Assembly: GCF_011046535.1 (NCBI RefSeq)
Contig: NZ_CP049257.1
Coordinates: 62,001 to 126,000 of the forward strand
DNA from: Nocardioides anomalus
GTDB taxonomy: Bacteria > Actinomycetota > Actinomycetes > Propionibacteriales > Nocardioidaceae
Reading direction: 5' to 3'
DNA length: 64,000 bases
In this document: in pieces, positions 54,264-62,379 of the stretch
How positions within the stretch are numbered: the first letter of the stretch is position 1
Layout: each line of letters begins with the position of its first letter
The notes under the pieces: generated by a model
Seen by the model: only the letters and a program-made list of their open reading frames with translations
Told to the model about the DNA's origin: nothing
Databases searched by the model: none
Translations under genes and position numbers: made by a program

Positions 54264-54336
54264 TGCCCCAGGCAGGAGTCGAACCTGCGACCTTTCGCTT
54301 AGGAGGCGGCTGCTCTATCCGCTGAGCTACTGGGGC
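54264..54336 (-). tRNA. tRNA-Arg (anticodon CCU)
   Basis: 73 bases without encoded CCA. Acceptor GCCCCAG/CTGGGGC, D arm GCTC/GAGC, anticodon loop CTCCTAA (anticodon CCT), T arm GCAGG-TTCGACT-CCTGC, discriminator A. The anticodon stem pairs GCCGC with GCGAA, so its two outer pairs (27-43 and 28-42) do not form; GCGGC would be expected. The altered strand matches the adjacent array, as if gene conversion had moved repeat sequence into the tRNA. It may be weakened or non-functional. Confidence 0.85.
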
Positions 54337-54500
54337 GTGACCGGCGCACATCTTGTCATGGCGGGTGGGGGCGACTTCGGCCGATGTTTGGCGTTACTCG
54401 CCGGTCGCCGCCATCATTTGAGCGATTCCCGTAATCTGGCGCGGACGCGCGAGCACCCCGTGCCGATGCGCCTACCTCGTCCGAACCGACGCCGGCCCTT

Positions 54501-55802
54501 GTGAGAGTGACGATGCCCGACGCTGCGCAGCCGCCTGCCCAGCCCGAGCTGCCGCCTCCCTACCGGAGGCCGAAGCGGCGGGCGCGCGCGCGGCGTACGC
54601 ACACCGTGGCCAAGGTGCTCGGGGCGACGCTGCTGACGCTGGCGATGGTGAGCGGGCTGTCGGTCGCGTTCCTCTACCGCCACCTCAACGGCAACCTCAA
54701 CGTGGTCAGCGTCGACGACCAGCTGACCAACCGGCCGGAGAAGGTGCACATCAGTGCGCCCAAGCAGCCGATCAACATCCTGGTCATGGGCTCGGACTCC
54801 CGCGACTGCGCCGGGTGCGGCCTGGACGACGAGGCGGGCGGCGGGTCGGACACCACGATCCTGTTCCACTTGTCCGCGGACCGGCAGTCGGCGTACGGCG
54901 TCTCGATCCCGCGCGACTCCCTGGTCGACCGTCCCGACTGCGAGGACGAGGACGGCAAGACGATCCCGGGTGGCAGCGACGCGATGTGGAACGCCGCGTA
55001 CACCTACGGCGGGCCGGCCTGCACCATCCAGCAGTTCGAGCAGACCACCGGCGTGCGCGTGGACAACTACGTGGTCGTGGACTTCGGATCGTTCAAGGAG
55101 ATGGTGGACGCCGTCGACGGGGTCGAGGTCTGCGTGCCGCAGGACATCGACAGCTCGGAGTACGGCATCACCATCCCGGCCGGCACCCGCACGCTCGACG
55201 GCAAGGAGGCCCTGGCCTACGTCCGCGTGCGCCACGGCGTCGGTGACGGCAGCGACATCGGCCGGATCAAGCGTCAGCAGGCCTTCATCGGCGCGCTGGT
55301 GGCCAAGGTCATCTCGAGCGGCACGCTCACCCGCTTCGACCGGCTGGTGCGCTTCCTCAACGCCGCGACCAAGTCGCTGACCACCGACATCCCGAACATC
55401 AAGGAGATGGGGCTCGTCGGTCTGCAGTTCAAGAACATCGGGCTCAAGCGGATCCGGTTCATCACCGTGCCGTTCGTCTACTCCACCTCCCAGCCCGGTC
55501 GCGTCGAGTGGACCTCCGACGCCGACACGCTGTGGAAGCGCATCGCCAACGACCAGCCGCTCGGCAAGCTCCGCGTCGGCTCGCTCGGCGCCGACCAGGT
55601 CCCGGGCTCGGGCTCCACGACGCCGACGCCCTCGGGCTCCGCGTCCGGCTCGCCCAGTGACTCGCCGACGGACTCCTCGTCGCCCTCGGACTCGGAGTCG
55701 ACCACCGACTCCCCGTCGTCCACCAGCTCGCCGAGCGACGACCCGTCCGACAGCATCGACGCGAGCAAGGACGACCTCGAGTTCGCCGGGCTCTGCACGT
55801 GA
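54501..55802 (+). CDS. LytR-CpsA-Psr (LCP) family cell-wall glycopolymer ligase
   Basis: 433 residues. A basic Pro-rich cytoplasmic N-terminus and one membrane helix (LGATLLTLAMVSGLSVAFLY) precede the LCP domain: NILVMGSDSRD, SDTTILFHLSADRQSAYGVS, IPRDSLVDRPDC, then YVVVDFGSFKEMVDAVDGVE and YVRVRHGVGDGSDIGRIKRQ. These enzymes attach teichoic acid- or arabinogalactan-like polymers to peptidoglycan outside the membrane. A Ser/Asp-rich low-complexity tail ends the protein. Start uncertain: GTG 54501, GTG 54507 or ATG 54513. Confidence 0.9.
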   Translation: MRVTMPDAAQPPAQPELPPPYRRPKRRARARRTHTVAKVLGATLLTLAMVSGLSVAFLYRHLNGNLNVVSVDDQLTNRPEKVHISAPKQPINILVMGSDSRDCAGCGLDDEAGGGSDTTILFHLSADRQSAYGVSIPRDSLVDRPDCEDEDGKTIPGGSDAMWNAAYTYGGPACTIQQFEQTTGVRVDNYVVVDFGSFKEMVDAVDGVEVCVPQDIDSSEYGITIPAGTRTLDGKEALAYVRVRHGVGDGSDIGRIKRQQAFIGALVAKVISSGTLTRFDRLVRFLNAATKSLTTDIPNIKEMGLVGLQFKNIGLKRIRFITVPFVYSTSQPGRVEWTSDADTLWKRIANDQPLGKLRVGSLGADQVPGSGSTTPTPSGSASGSPSDSPTDSSSPSDSESTTDSPSSTSSPSDDPSDSIDASKDDLEFAGLCT

Positions 55803-55969
55803 GCTCGCCCGGCTCCGCCGAGGCGGACTGGGAGCGCAAGCGGCGGCTGGCCGAGGTGTTCGGCGACGCGCTGCCCGAGACGACCGCGGACGAGCGGGAC
55901 GACGCCGAGCCCGCGCGGACCAGCGACGACTGGCTGCGAGAGCAGGTGCCGCCGCACCACGGCGGCTGA
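55799..55969 (+). CDS. Small hypothetical protein coupled to the LCP gene
   Basis: 56 residues from a GTG overlapping the LCP stop (GTGA). It reads VSSPGSAEADWERKRRLAEV, then an acidic middle and the end DDWLREQVPPHHGG. Third positions are strongly G/C. The W-RKRRLAEVFGDALPETT and WLREQVPPHH pieces look like a conserved small actinobacterial protein, but I cannot name a family. Probably cytoplasmic and co-translated with the ligase. Confidence 0.6.
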   Translation: MSSPGSAEADWERKRRLAEVFGDALPETTADERDDAEPARTSDDWLREQVPPHHGG

Positions 55970-56004
55970 CACCTGCCCGCGGCCGGGCTCGGCCGGTCAG
56001 ACGG

Positions 56005-56409
56005 TCAGACGGTCGGAGGCGTGGTCGGCGGGATCGTCGAGGCGCCGGCGCCGCCCTGCTGGCTCGCGAGCAGGTCGCGGATCTCCTGCAGGAGCTTGAT
56101 GTCCTCGGGCGTGCCGGGCTCGGGGCTCGGGAAGTAGCGCTCCTTGGCGATCGTGTAGGGCTTGACGATCACGAAGTAGACGACGGCGGCCAGGATCAGG
56201 AACGAGAGCGCGGAGGTGATCCACGCGCCCACGCTGACCCCACCCGGCGAGTAGTCGGAGAAGTCGGGCGAGCCCCCGACCTTGCCAACGATGTCCATGA
56301 GCAGGTTGACGGTCGCGGTGACCACCGCGGCGAACGCCGCCGCCATCACGAAGGCGACGGCCAGCTCGATCAGGTTGCCGCGCAGGATGAAGTTCTTGAA
56401 GCCGGTCAT
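56005..56409 (-). CDS. mscL: Large-conductance mechanosensitive channel
   Basis: 134 residues, normal MscL length. The first helix reads NFILRGNLIELAVAFVMAAA and the second ITSALSFLILAAVVYFVIVK; the cytoplasmic end PEDIKLLQEIRDLLASQQ is the C-terminal bundle helix. The homopentamer opens under membrane tension to release solutes in hypo-osmotic shock. ATG with GAGGGG ribosome site. It is transcribed after the SAF-domain gene, in the order seen in other actinobacteria. Confidence 0.95.
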   Translation of the reverse strand: MTGFKNFILRGNLIELAVAFVMAAAFAAVVTATVNLLMDIVGKVGGSPDFSDYSPGGVSVGAWITSALSFLILAAVVYFVIVKPYTIAKERYFPSPEPGTPEDIKLLQEIRDLLASQQGGAGASTIPPTTPPTV

Positions 56410-56464
56410 GGGGGTCCCCTCCGAGACGTGGACGAGCTGCGTGCGCAGCGGAACGCCTGAGACG

Positions 56465-57097
56465 CTAGCCGGACCACGCCACGGTGAGGAAGCGGGTGAC
56501 CGAGGCGGAGGACACCGGTCCGACGTCGACCGGCCGGACGCCGAGGAGGACGAGGCGGCCGGGCAGCCCGTCGGCGGCGGCGTCGGCGGGTGGCGGTGGC
56601 AGGGCGAGGACCAGGGCCTCGCGCGCGACGGTGGTGGCCGGGCCGCCCTGGGGGTCGGCGGCGACCAGGTCGACGGAGTCCCCGCGGCGCAGCAGGTCGG
56701 CCATGGCGGTGTCGGGCAGGCGCACGGGCAGCGCGACGAGGTCGGGGCGGTCGCGCAGGAGGGCCGGGCCGAGCAGCGCGGTGTCGGTGACGGGCTGACC
56801 GCGGCGCAGCGGCCCGGCCAGGGTGTGGCCGGTGGGGTCGCGGACGCGGCCGTCGGGCGCGGTGCCGGGCGCGAGGCGCACGGTGGTGAGGTCACCCGGG
56901 CGCAGGCGGGTGCCGGCGCCCAGGTCGTGGGCGGCGACCGTCACCGCCACCGACGGCGGCGCGGGCGCGGCGGTGGCGCGGAGCCCGGCCCAGACGGCGA
57001 GCAGGGCGCAGAGCGCGGCGAGCAGCCGCCGGCGGCGCAGGACGAGCCGGCGCAGCCGACGGGCGGAGCCGCGGAGGCGGGGGAGACGGGTGGGCAC
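56465..57097 (-). CDS. SAF-domain protein (CpaB/RcpC-like)
   Basis: 210 residues. A very basic N-terminus (RLRRLVLRRRRLLAALCALL) leads into one membrane helix, then a SAF domain with VAVTVAAHDLGAGTRLRPGD and GHTLAGPLRRGQPVTDTALL. In CpaB such proteins assemble Flp pili; in actinobacteria stand-alone SAF proteins sit near mscL and fmdB without pilus genes, as here, so a pilus role is doubtful. GTG start. Confidence 0.8.
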   Translation of the reverse strand: MPTRLPRLRGSARRLRRLVLRRRRLLAALCALLAVWAGLRATAAPAPPSVAVTVAAHDLGAGTRLRPGDLTTVRLAPGTAPDGRVRDPTGHTLAGPLRRGQPVTDTALLGPALLRDRPDLVALPVRLPDTAMADLLRRGDSVDLVAADPQGGPATTVAREALVLALPPPPADAAADGLPGRLVLLGVRPVDVGPVSSASVTRFLTVAWSG

Positions 57098-57162
57098 GCA
57101 GCCGACGCTAGGCGCGCGGGCCGACGCCGAACAGCGCACGCGGAGCAGGCTGTGGAGAAGGG

Positions 57163-57510
57163 TCAGCTGGCCGCGGGCTGTGTGGACTTGGTGGACGTCG
57201 AGGACGACTTCTCCGAGGAGGAGGACGAGGACGACTTCTCCGACGAGGACGACGACTTCTCCGACGACGCGCCCGAGGACGACGAGGACGAGTCCGAGGA
57301 CGAGGAACCGGACGACGACGCCGCGTCGGCAGTCTTGCGGCTGTCGGTGCGGTAGAAGCCCGAGCCCTTGAAGACCACGCCCACGGCGTTGAAGACCTTG
57401 CGCAGCCGGCCCTGGCACTCCGGGCACGTGGTCAGCGCGTCGTCGCTGAAGCTCTGGACCTGCTCGAAGGCGTGGCCGCACTCGGTGCAGGCGTACTGGT
57501 AGGTCGGCAC
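57163..57510 (-). CDS. FmdB-family zinc-ribbon protein with Ser-rich tail
   Basis: 115 residues. The N-terminal zinc ribbon is YQYACTECGHAFEQVQSFSD followed by TTCPECQGRLRKVFNAVGVV (two CxxC pairs) and the family ending FKGSGFYRTDSR. The last ~50 residues are almost only Ser, Lys and Glu in repeats of SSSSEKSSSS type, longer than in most FmdB proteins. GGAGG lies before the GTG start. The family's role is unclear; it was named for a putative regulator of amidase genes. Confidence 0.88.
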   Translation of the reverse strand: MPTYQYACTECGHAFEQVQSFSDDALTTCPECQGRLRKVFNAVGVVFKGSGFYRTDSRKTADAASSSGSSSSDSSSSSSGASSEKSSSSSEKSSSSSSSEKSSSTSTKSTQPAAS

Positions 57511-57565
57511 GAGGTTCCTCCACGGGGCTGGCACTCGAGGTGAGTGACTGCCAAATAGTACGTGG

Positions 57566-58147
57566 TCAGAACGTCGGGGCGAACCGGACGATTCCCGCCG
57601 GCGAGCAGGCGGCGGTCACCGGCCGGTCGTGCGGCTCGACGGGCACCGGCACCCCGACCTCGGAGGCGTAGAGCAGCACGCAGGTGAACGTCCCGACCGG
57701 CACCCGCCCGAGCGCCCGGTCGTAGGACCCCCCGCCCCGCCCCAGCCGCTCACCGACCGACGAGCAGGCCAGACCGGGCACGATCACCACGTCCGCGGTC
57801 GCCACCGCGGTGGGCCCGAGCAGCGGGGTGACCGGCTCGAGCAGTCCCCGTGGTGCGGGCGCGAGGTCCTGGTCGCCGGCGTACACCGCCCAGTCCAGGT
57901 CCATCGACGGCTGCAGCACCGGCAGGATGACGCGCTTGCCGGCGGCCAGCAGGGCGGAGAGCAGGGGCGCGGTGCCGGGCTCCGAGCCGACCGCGACGTA
58001 CGCCGCGACGGTGGCGGCCCGGCGCACCTCGGGGGCGGCGGTGAGGTGCCGCGAGACGGCGCGGGCCGCGTCGGACCGCTCGAGCAGCGAGAGCCGGTTG
58101 CGCGTGGTCAGCAGCTGGTCCCGCACCGCCGTCTTCGCCACGACCAC
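57566..58147 (-). CDS. 5-formyltetrahydrofolate cyclo-ligase
   Basis: 193 residues. Signature RLGRGGGSYDRAL (ATP/folate site), N-terminal RDQLLTTRNRLSLLERSDAA and the VAAYVAVGSEPGTAPLL strand region. The enzyme uses ATP to convert 5-formyl-THF to 5,10-methenyl-THF, returning folate to one-carbon metabolism. GTG 58147 or GTG 58141 could start it. It is divergent from the UDP-glucose pyrophosphorylase gene with 22 bp between the starts. Confidence 0.92.
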   Translation of the reverse strand: MVVAKTAVRDQLLTTRNRLSLLERSDAARAVSRHLTAAPEVRRAATVAAYVAVGSEPGTAPLLSALLAAGKRVILPVLQPSMDLDWAVYAGDQDLAPAPRGLLEPVTPLLGPTAVATADVVIVPGLACSSVGERLGRGGGSYDRALGRVPVGTFTCVLLYASEVGVPVPVEPHDRPVTAACSPAGIVRFAPTF

Positions 58148-58169
58148 GGCACCAGCCTACGATCGAAGC

Positions 58170-59552
58170 ATGGGAAGTCCTGGGCTGCACAAGGCCCGCG
58201 AGAAGATGGCCGCCGCCGGCGTCGACGAGGTGGCCATAGAGACGTTCGCGCACTACTACCGCCTGCTCGAGCACGGCGAGACCGGCATGATCCCCGAGGC
58301 GGCCATCGAGCCCGTCGACATGCCGTCCCTCAGGGACGTCGAGGTCTCCGACGAGCAGGCCCAGGACGCCATCCGGACCACCGCCGTCATCAAGCTCAAC
58401 GGCGGCCTCGGCACGTCGATGGGCATGGACCGCGCCAAGTCCCTGCTCTGCGTGCGCAAGGGGCTCAACTTCCTCGACATCATCGCCCGGCAGGTCCTCC
58501 ACCTGCGCCAGCAGTACGACGCCCCGCTGCCGCTGCTGTTCATGAACAGCTTCCGCACCAGCGCCGACACCATGGCGGCCCTGGCGCGCTACGACGAGCT
58601 GCCGGTCCAGGGGCTTCCGCTGGAGTTCCTGCAGAACAAGGAGCCCAAGCTCCTGGCCAAGGACCTCAACCCGGTCAGCTGGCCCAAGGACCCCGACCTC
58701 GAGTGGTGCCCGCCCGGCCACGGTGACCTCTACACCGCGCTGCGCGGCACCGGCCTGCTCGAGCAGCTCCTCGAGGCCGGCTACCAGCGGGTCTTCGTCT
58801 CCAACTCCGACAACCTCGGCGCGGTGCCCGACGCCCGGGTCGCGGGCTGGTTCGCCGGCACCGGCGCGCCGTTCGCCATCGAGGCCGTGCGCCGCACGCC
58901 GAGCGACCGCAAGGGCGGCCACTTCGCGCGCCGCCGCTCCGACGGTCGGATCGTGCTGCGCGAGACCGCGCAGACCCTGCCCGAGGACCAGGAGGCGCTG
59001 CAGGACCTCGAGCGGCACCGCTTCTGCTCGACCAACAACCTGTGGTTCGACCTGCGCAAGATGCAGGAGGCGCTCGACGTCCGCGACGGCATCCTCGGCC
59101 TCCCGCTGATCCGCAACGAGAAGACCGTCGACCCCTCGGACCAGGCCAGCCCGAAGGTGATCCAGGTCGAGACCGCGATGGGCGCGGCCGTCGAGGTGTT
59201 CCCCGACTCGCAGCTGATCGAGGTCGGCCGGGACCGGTTCGTGCCGGTCAAGACGACCAACGACCTGCTGGTGCTGCGCTCGGACGTCTACGACATCGGC
59301 CGGGACTTCGTCCTCGACCAGGTCGCCGTGGACCTGCCCTTCGTCGACCTCGACGGCGAGCACTACAAGGTCGTCGCGGAGTTCGACAAGCGCTTCCCCG
59401 AGGGCGCCCCGTCGATGAAGAAGGCCTCCAGCCTCACCGTCGAGGGCGACTACACCTTCGGCGCCCGCGTCCAGGTCGTCGGTGACGTCGAGCTCTCGAC
59501 GGGCGCGGCCGAGCGGATCCCCGCGGACACCGTGCTGAGCGGCGAGGAGTGA
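58170..59552 (+). CDS. UTP-glucose-1-phosphate uridylyltransferase, UDPGP (eukaryotic-like) family
   Basis: 460 residues. The nucleotide loop is VIKLNGGLGTSMGMDRAKSL, followed by LQNKEPKLL, LEWCPPGHGDLYTAL and FVSNSDNLGAV, all hallmarks of PF01704 enzymes rather than bacterial GalU. It makes UDP-glucose from UTP and glucose-1-phosphate for cell-wall glycans and trehalose or glycolipids. TACGAT (58158-58163) lies 6 bases before the ATG. It occupies the slot where galU stands in mycobacteria, next to moeA. Confidence 0.93.
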   Translation: MGSPGLHKAREKMAAAGVDEVAIETFAHYYRLLEHGETGMIPEAAIEPVDMPSLRDVEVSDEQAQDAIRTTAVIKLNGGLGTSMGMDRAKSLLCVRKGLNFLDIIARQVLHLRQQYDAPLPLLFMNSFRTSADTMAALARYDELPVQGLPLEFLQNKEPKLLAKDLNPVSWPKDPDLEWCPPGHGDLYTALRGTGLLEQLLEAGYQRVFVSNSDNLGAVPDARVAGWFAGTGAPFAIEAVRRTPSDRKGGHFARRRSDGRIVLRETAQTLPEDQEALQDLERHRFCSTNNLWFDLRKMQEALDVRDGILGLPLIRNEKTVDPSDQASPKVIQVETAMGAAVEVFPDSQLIEVGRDRFVPVKTTNDLLVLRSDVYDIGRDFVLDQVAVDLPFVDLDGEHYKVVAEFDKRFPEGAPSMKKASSLTVEGDYTFGARVQVVGDVELSTGAAERIPADTVLSGEE

Positions 59553-59559
59553 GCAGGGA

Positions 59560-60771
59560 GTGAGCCAGGCTCCCTGCACCGTCGAGGAGCACCGCGCGCG
59601 CGTGCTCGCCGGCGTGCGCCCGCTGGACGCCGTCGACGTAGCCCTCCTCGACGCCCTCGGCCTTGCCCTCACCGAGGACGTCGTGGCCGGGGTCTCGCTG
59701 CCGGGCTTCGACAACTCCGCCATGGACGGGTACGCCGTGCGGGGGGCCGACGTGGAGCAGACCCCCGTCACCCTGCCGGTGGTCGGCGAGATCGGCGCCG
59801 GCCAGGCGACGGTCCGTGAGATCGCGCCGGGCGAGGCGGCCAAGATCATGACCGGCGCGCCGATCCCGGCCGGCGCCGACACGGTGGTGCCCTACGAGTG
59901 GACCGACCGTGGCGCCGCCGAGGTGCGCATCGAGCAGACCCCCGAGCCGGCCCAGCACGTCCGCCCGGCCGGCGACGACGTCCGGGCCGGCGACAAGATC
60001 CTGGAGGCCGGCACCGTCCTCGGTCCGCGCCAGGTCGGGCTGCTCGCCTCGGTCGGCCGGGCCACGGTGCGCGCCCGCCCCCGTCCGCGCGTGGCCATCG
60101 TGTCCACCGGCTCCGAGCTCCGCGAGCCGGGCGCCGAGCTCGGCGAGGACTCGATCTACGACGGCAACTCCTACCTCCTGGCCGCCGCCGTCCAGCGCGC
60201 CGGCGCCACGCCCGTGCGGGTCGGCATCGTGCCGGACGAGCCCGGGGCGTTCCTCACGACGCTGCGCGAGCACCTCCCCGAAGTCGACCTCGTGGTCACC
60301 TCCGGTGGCGTCTCCCAGGGCGACTTCGACGTGGTCAAGGAGGCGCTGCGCCACGAGGGCGTCTGGTTCGGCCCGGTGGCCATGCAGCCCGGCAAGCCCC
60401 AGGGCTTCGGCGTCCTCGACGGCGTCCCGGTCGTCACCCTGCCCGGCAACTCGGTCAGCTCCTACATCTCCTTCGAGGTCTTCGTCCTCCCCGCGATCCG
60501 CACGCTGCTGGGCAAGGACCCCGTGGCGCGCCCGCTGCTCGACGCGCGCCTGACCAAGGGCATGACGTCGCCTCAGGGCCGGCGCCAGTTCATGCGCGGC
60601 GAGGTCGGGTACGACGCGCAGGGCCGCTACGTCGTCCCCGTCGGCGGCCCGGGCTCGCACCTCATCGGCGCGCTGTCCGACGCCAACGCGCTGATCGTCG
60701 TACCGGAGGAGGTCACCCACCTCGGCCAGGGCGACCGGGTCCAGGTCCTCGTGCTGGACACCGACTTCTGA
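59560..60771 (+). CDS. moeA: Molybdopterin molybdotransferase
   Basis: 403 residues. SLPGFDNSAMDGYAVR, KIMTGAPIPAGADTVVPYEW, STGSELREPGAELGEDSIYD, TSGGVSQGDFD and LPGNSVSSYISFEVF are MoeA signatures. It inserts molybdate into adenylated molybdopterin, the last step of molybdenum cofactor synthesis. GTG start 7 bp after the pyrophosphorylase stop; its TGA shares one base with the moaC ATG. Part of a moeA-moaC-mogA operon. Confidence 0.95.
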   Translation: MSQAPCTVEEHRARVLAGVRPLDAVDVALLDALGLALTEDVVAGVSLPGFDNSAMDGYAVRGADVEQTPVTLPVVGEIGAGQATVREIAPGEAAKIMTGAPIPAGADTVVPYEWTDRGAAEVRIEQTPEPAQHVRPAGDDVRAGDKILEAGTVLGPRQVGLLASVGRATVRARPRPRVAIVSTGSELREPGAELGEDSIYDGNSYLLAAAVQRAGATPVRVGIVPDEPGAFLTTLREHLPEVDLVVTSGGVSQGDFDVVKEALRHEGVWFGPVAMQPGKPQGFGVLDGVPVVTLPGNSVSSYISFEVFVLPAIRTLLGKDPVARPLLDARLTKGMTSPQGRRQFMRGEVGYDAQGRYVVPVGGPGSHLIGALSDANALIVVPEEVTHLGQGDRVQVLVLDTDF

Positions 60772-61241
60772 TGTCCGACCGGCTGACCCACGTCGACGAC
60801 ACCGGCGCCGCCCGGATGGTCGACGTGAGCGGCAAGGACGTCACCGCCCGCACCGCCACCGCCAGCGGGCGCGTGCTGGTCTCCGAGCAGGTCGTGGCCC
60901 TGCTGCGCGGCGAGGGCGTGCCCAAGGGCGACGCGCTCGCGGTCGCGCGCATCGCCGGGATGATGGGCGCCAAGCAGACCCCGAGCCTCATCCCGCTGTG
61001 CCACCCGCTCGCCGTCTCCGGCGTGAGCGTCGACCTCTCCGTGGCCGACGACGCCGTCGAGATCAGCGCGACCGTCAAGACCACCGACCGCACCGGCGTG
61101 GAGATGGAGGCGCTGACGGCCGTGAGCGTCGCCGCGCTCACCGTGGTCGACATGGTCAAGGCCGTCGACAAGGCCGCGGTCATCACCGACGTCCGGGTCG
61201 AGACCAAGACCGGCGGGAAATCGGGGGACTGGACCCGATGA
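60771..61241 (+). CDS. moaC: Cyclic pyranopterin monophosphate synthase
   Basis: 156 residues, the normal size. THVDDTGAARMVDVSGKDVT, IPLCHPLAVSGVSVDLS, TGVEMEALTAVSVAALTVVD and the end KTGGKSGDWTR are MoaC motifs. Together with MoaA (not in the window) it forms cyclic pyranopterin monophosphate, the first molybdenum cofactor intermediate. It overlaps moeA by 1 bp and mogA by 4 bp. Confidence 0.96.
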   Translation: MSDRLTHVDDTGAARMVDVSGKDVTARTATASGRVLVSEQVVALLRGEGVPKGDALAVARIAGMMGAKQTPSLIPLCHPLAVSGVSVDLSVADDAVEISATVKTTDRTGVEMEALTAVSVAALTVVDMVKAVDKAAVITDVRVETKTGGKSGDWTR

Positions 61242-61708
61242 GGGCCGCCGTGGTCGTCGCCTCCAACCGCGCCGCGGCCGGGGTGTACGACGACGCGACC
61301 GGCCCGCTGCTCGTCGAGTTCCTCACCGGTCTCGGCTTCGAGACCGACCCGCCCGCCGTCGTACCGGACGGCCAGCCGGTCGCCGACGCCATCCAGGCCG
61401 CCGTCGCCGCGGGCGCGCGCGTCGTGCTCACCACCGGCGGCACCGGCCTCACGCCGACCGACCGCACCCCCGAGGTCACCCGGCCGCTGCTCGACGCCGA
61501 GATCCCCGGGCTGGCCGAGGCCATCCGGTCCTACGGCGTGCGCCAGGGCGTCCCCACCGCCGTGCTCTCGCGCGGGTTGGCGGGCCGCATCGGCACCACC
61601 GTCGTGGTGAACCTCCCCGGCTCGCGCGGCGGGGTCAAGGACGCCATCGCCGTCCTCGAGCCGGTGCTGGTGCACGCCGCCGAGCAGGTGGTCGGCAGTG
61701 ACCACTGA
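61238..61708 (+). CDS. mogA: Molybdopterin adenylyltransferase
   Basis: 156 residues. VVVASNRAAAGVYDDATGPL, LTTGGTGLTPTDRTPEVTRP and VVVNLPGSRGGVKDAIAVLE match MogA/MoaB proteins, which adenylate molybdopterin before MoeA loads the metal. ATG overlaps the moaC stop by 4 bp, and the end overlaps rimJ by 11 bp. Confidence 0.93.
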   Translation: MRAAVVVASNRAAAGVYDDATGPLLVEFLTGLGFETDPPAVVPDGQPVADAIQAAVAAGARVVLTTGGTGLTPTDRTPEVTRPLLDAEIPGLAEAIRSYGVRQGVPTAVLSRGLAGRIGTTVVVNLPGSRGGVKDAIAVLEPVLVHAAEQVVGSDH

Positions 61709-62306
61709 CTGGCCGGTCCGCCTGGTCGACGGCGACCTCACCGTGCGCCCGCTGGCCAACTCCGACCACGATGCGTGGCGCCGCGCGAGGCAGCGCAACG
61801 CCGCCTGGCTCGTGCCGTGGGACGCCACCGTGCCGCCCGGCGGCGAGGCCCGACCGACCAGCTTCAAGCAGCTGGTCCGCCGCCTGGCCCGCCAGGCCCG
61901 CCGCGGCCAGACCTACCCCTTCGCCATCGAGGTCGGCGGCCGCTTCGCCGGCCAGGTCACGGTCAACAACATCGTGCGCGGCTCGGCGCAGTTCGCCTCG
62001 GTCGGCTACTGGCTCGACCAGGACCACGCCGGTCGCGGCGTGATGCCGCGCGCGGTGGCGATGGTCATCGACCACTGCTTCACCGCCGCCGGCCTGCACC
62101 GCATCGAGATCGCCATCCGCCCCGAGAACTCCAACTCGCTGCGCGTCGTCGAGAAGCTCGAGATCGGCGAGGTCGGCTACGCCCCGCGCTACCTGCACAT
62201 CGACGGCGCCTGGCGCGACCACCGCTTGTACGCCCTGACCCGCGAAGAGGTGCCGCACGGCGTGCTGGCCCGGCTCAAGGCCTCCGGCCACCTCGAATCC
62301 CAGTAG
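61698..62306 (+). CDS. rimJ: RimJ-like protein N-acetyltransferase
   Basis: 202 residues. N-terminal RPLANSDHDAWRRARQRNAA, the acetyl-CoA loop YWLDQDHAGRGVMPRAVAMV and HRIEIAIRPENSNSLRVVEK follow the RimJ pattern. It probably acetylates the N-terminal alanine of ribosomal protein S5 or related targets. GTG start inside mogA (11-bp overlap). In mycobacteria rimJ likewise follows moeA and precedes a SepX-type gene. A partial TGACA/TGTCA hairpin (62336-62359) may end the transcript. Confidence 0.88.
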   Translation: MTTDWPVRLVDGDLTVRPLANSDHDAWRRARQRNAAWLVPWDATVPPGGEARPTSFKQLVRRLARQARRGQTYPFAIEVGGRFAGQVTVNNIVRGSAQFASVGYWLDQDHAGRGVMPRAVAMVIDHCFTAAGLHRIEIAIRPENSNSLRVVEKLEIGEVGYAPRYLHIDGAWRDHRLYALTREEVPHGVLARLKASGHLESQ

Positions 62307-62379
62307 TCACACCAGACTCTTTGCGACACACCCATTGACATGCGCCCCAGGGCGTGTCATGACTCCTAGCCTCACCCGT

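Noticed and set aside
53890..54500. Integrative element at the tRNA-Arg gene
   Set aside because: No integrase, excisionase or phage gene is within the window on either side; attachment-site origin of the array remains only a hypothesis.
53856..54504. Long open frames of 135-260 codons with a 23-residue repeat on both strands
   Set aside because: They exist only because the 69-bp tRNA-derived unit is a multiple of three. The translated motifs are the familiar false proteins of tRNA regions, and no ribosome site fits.
56282..57355. Plus-strand frame ending in a long Asp/Glu-rich tail
   Set aside because: It is the complement of the FmdB Ser/Lys/Glu tail and of the SAF and mscL genes; those genes have motifs and ribosome sites, this frame does not.
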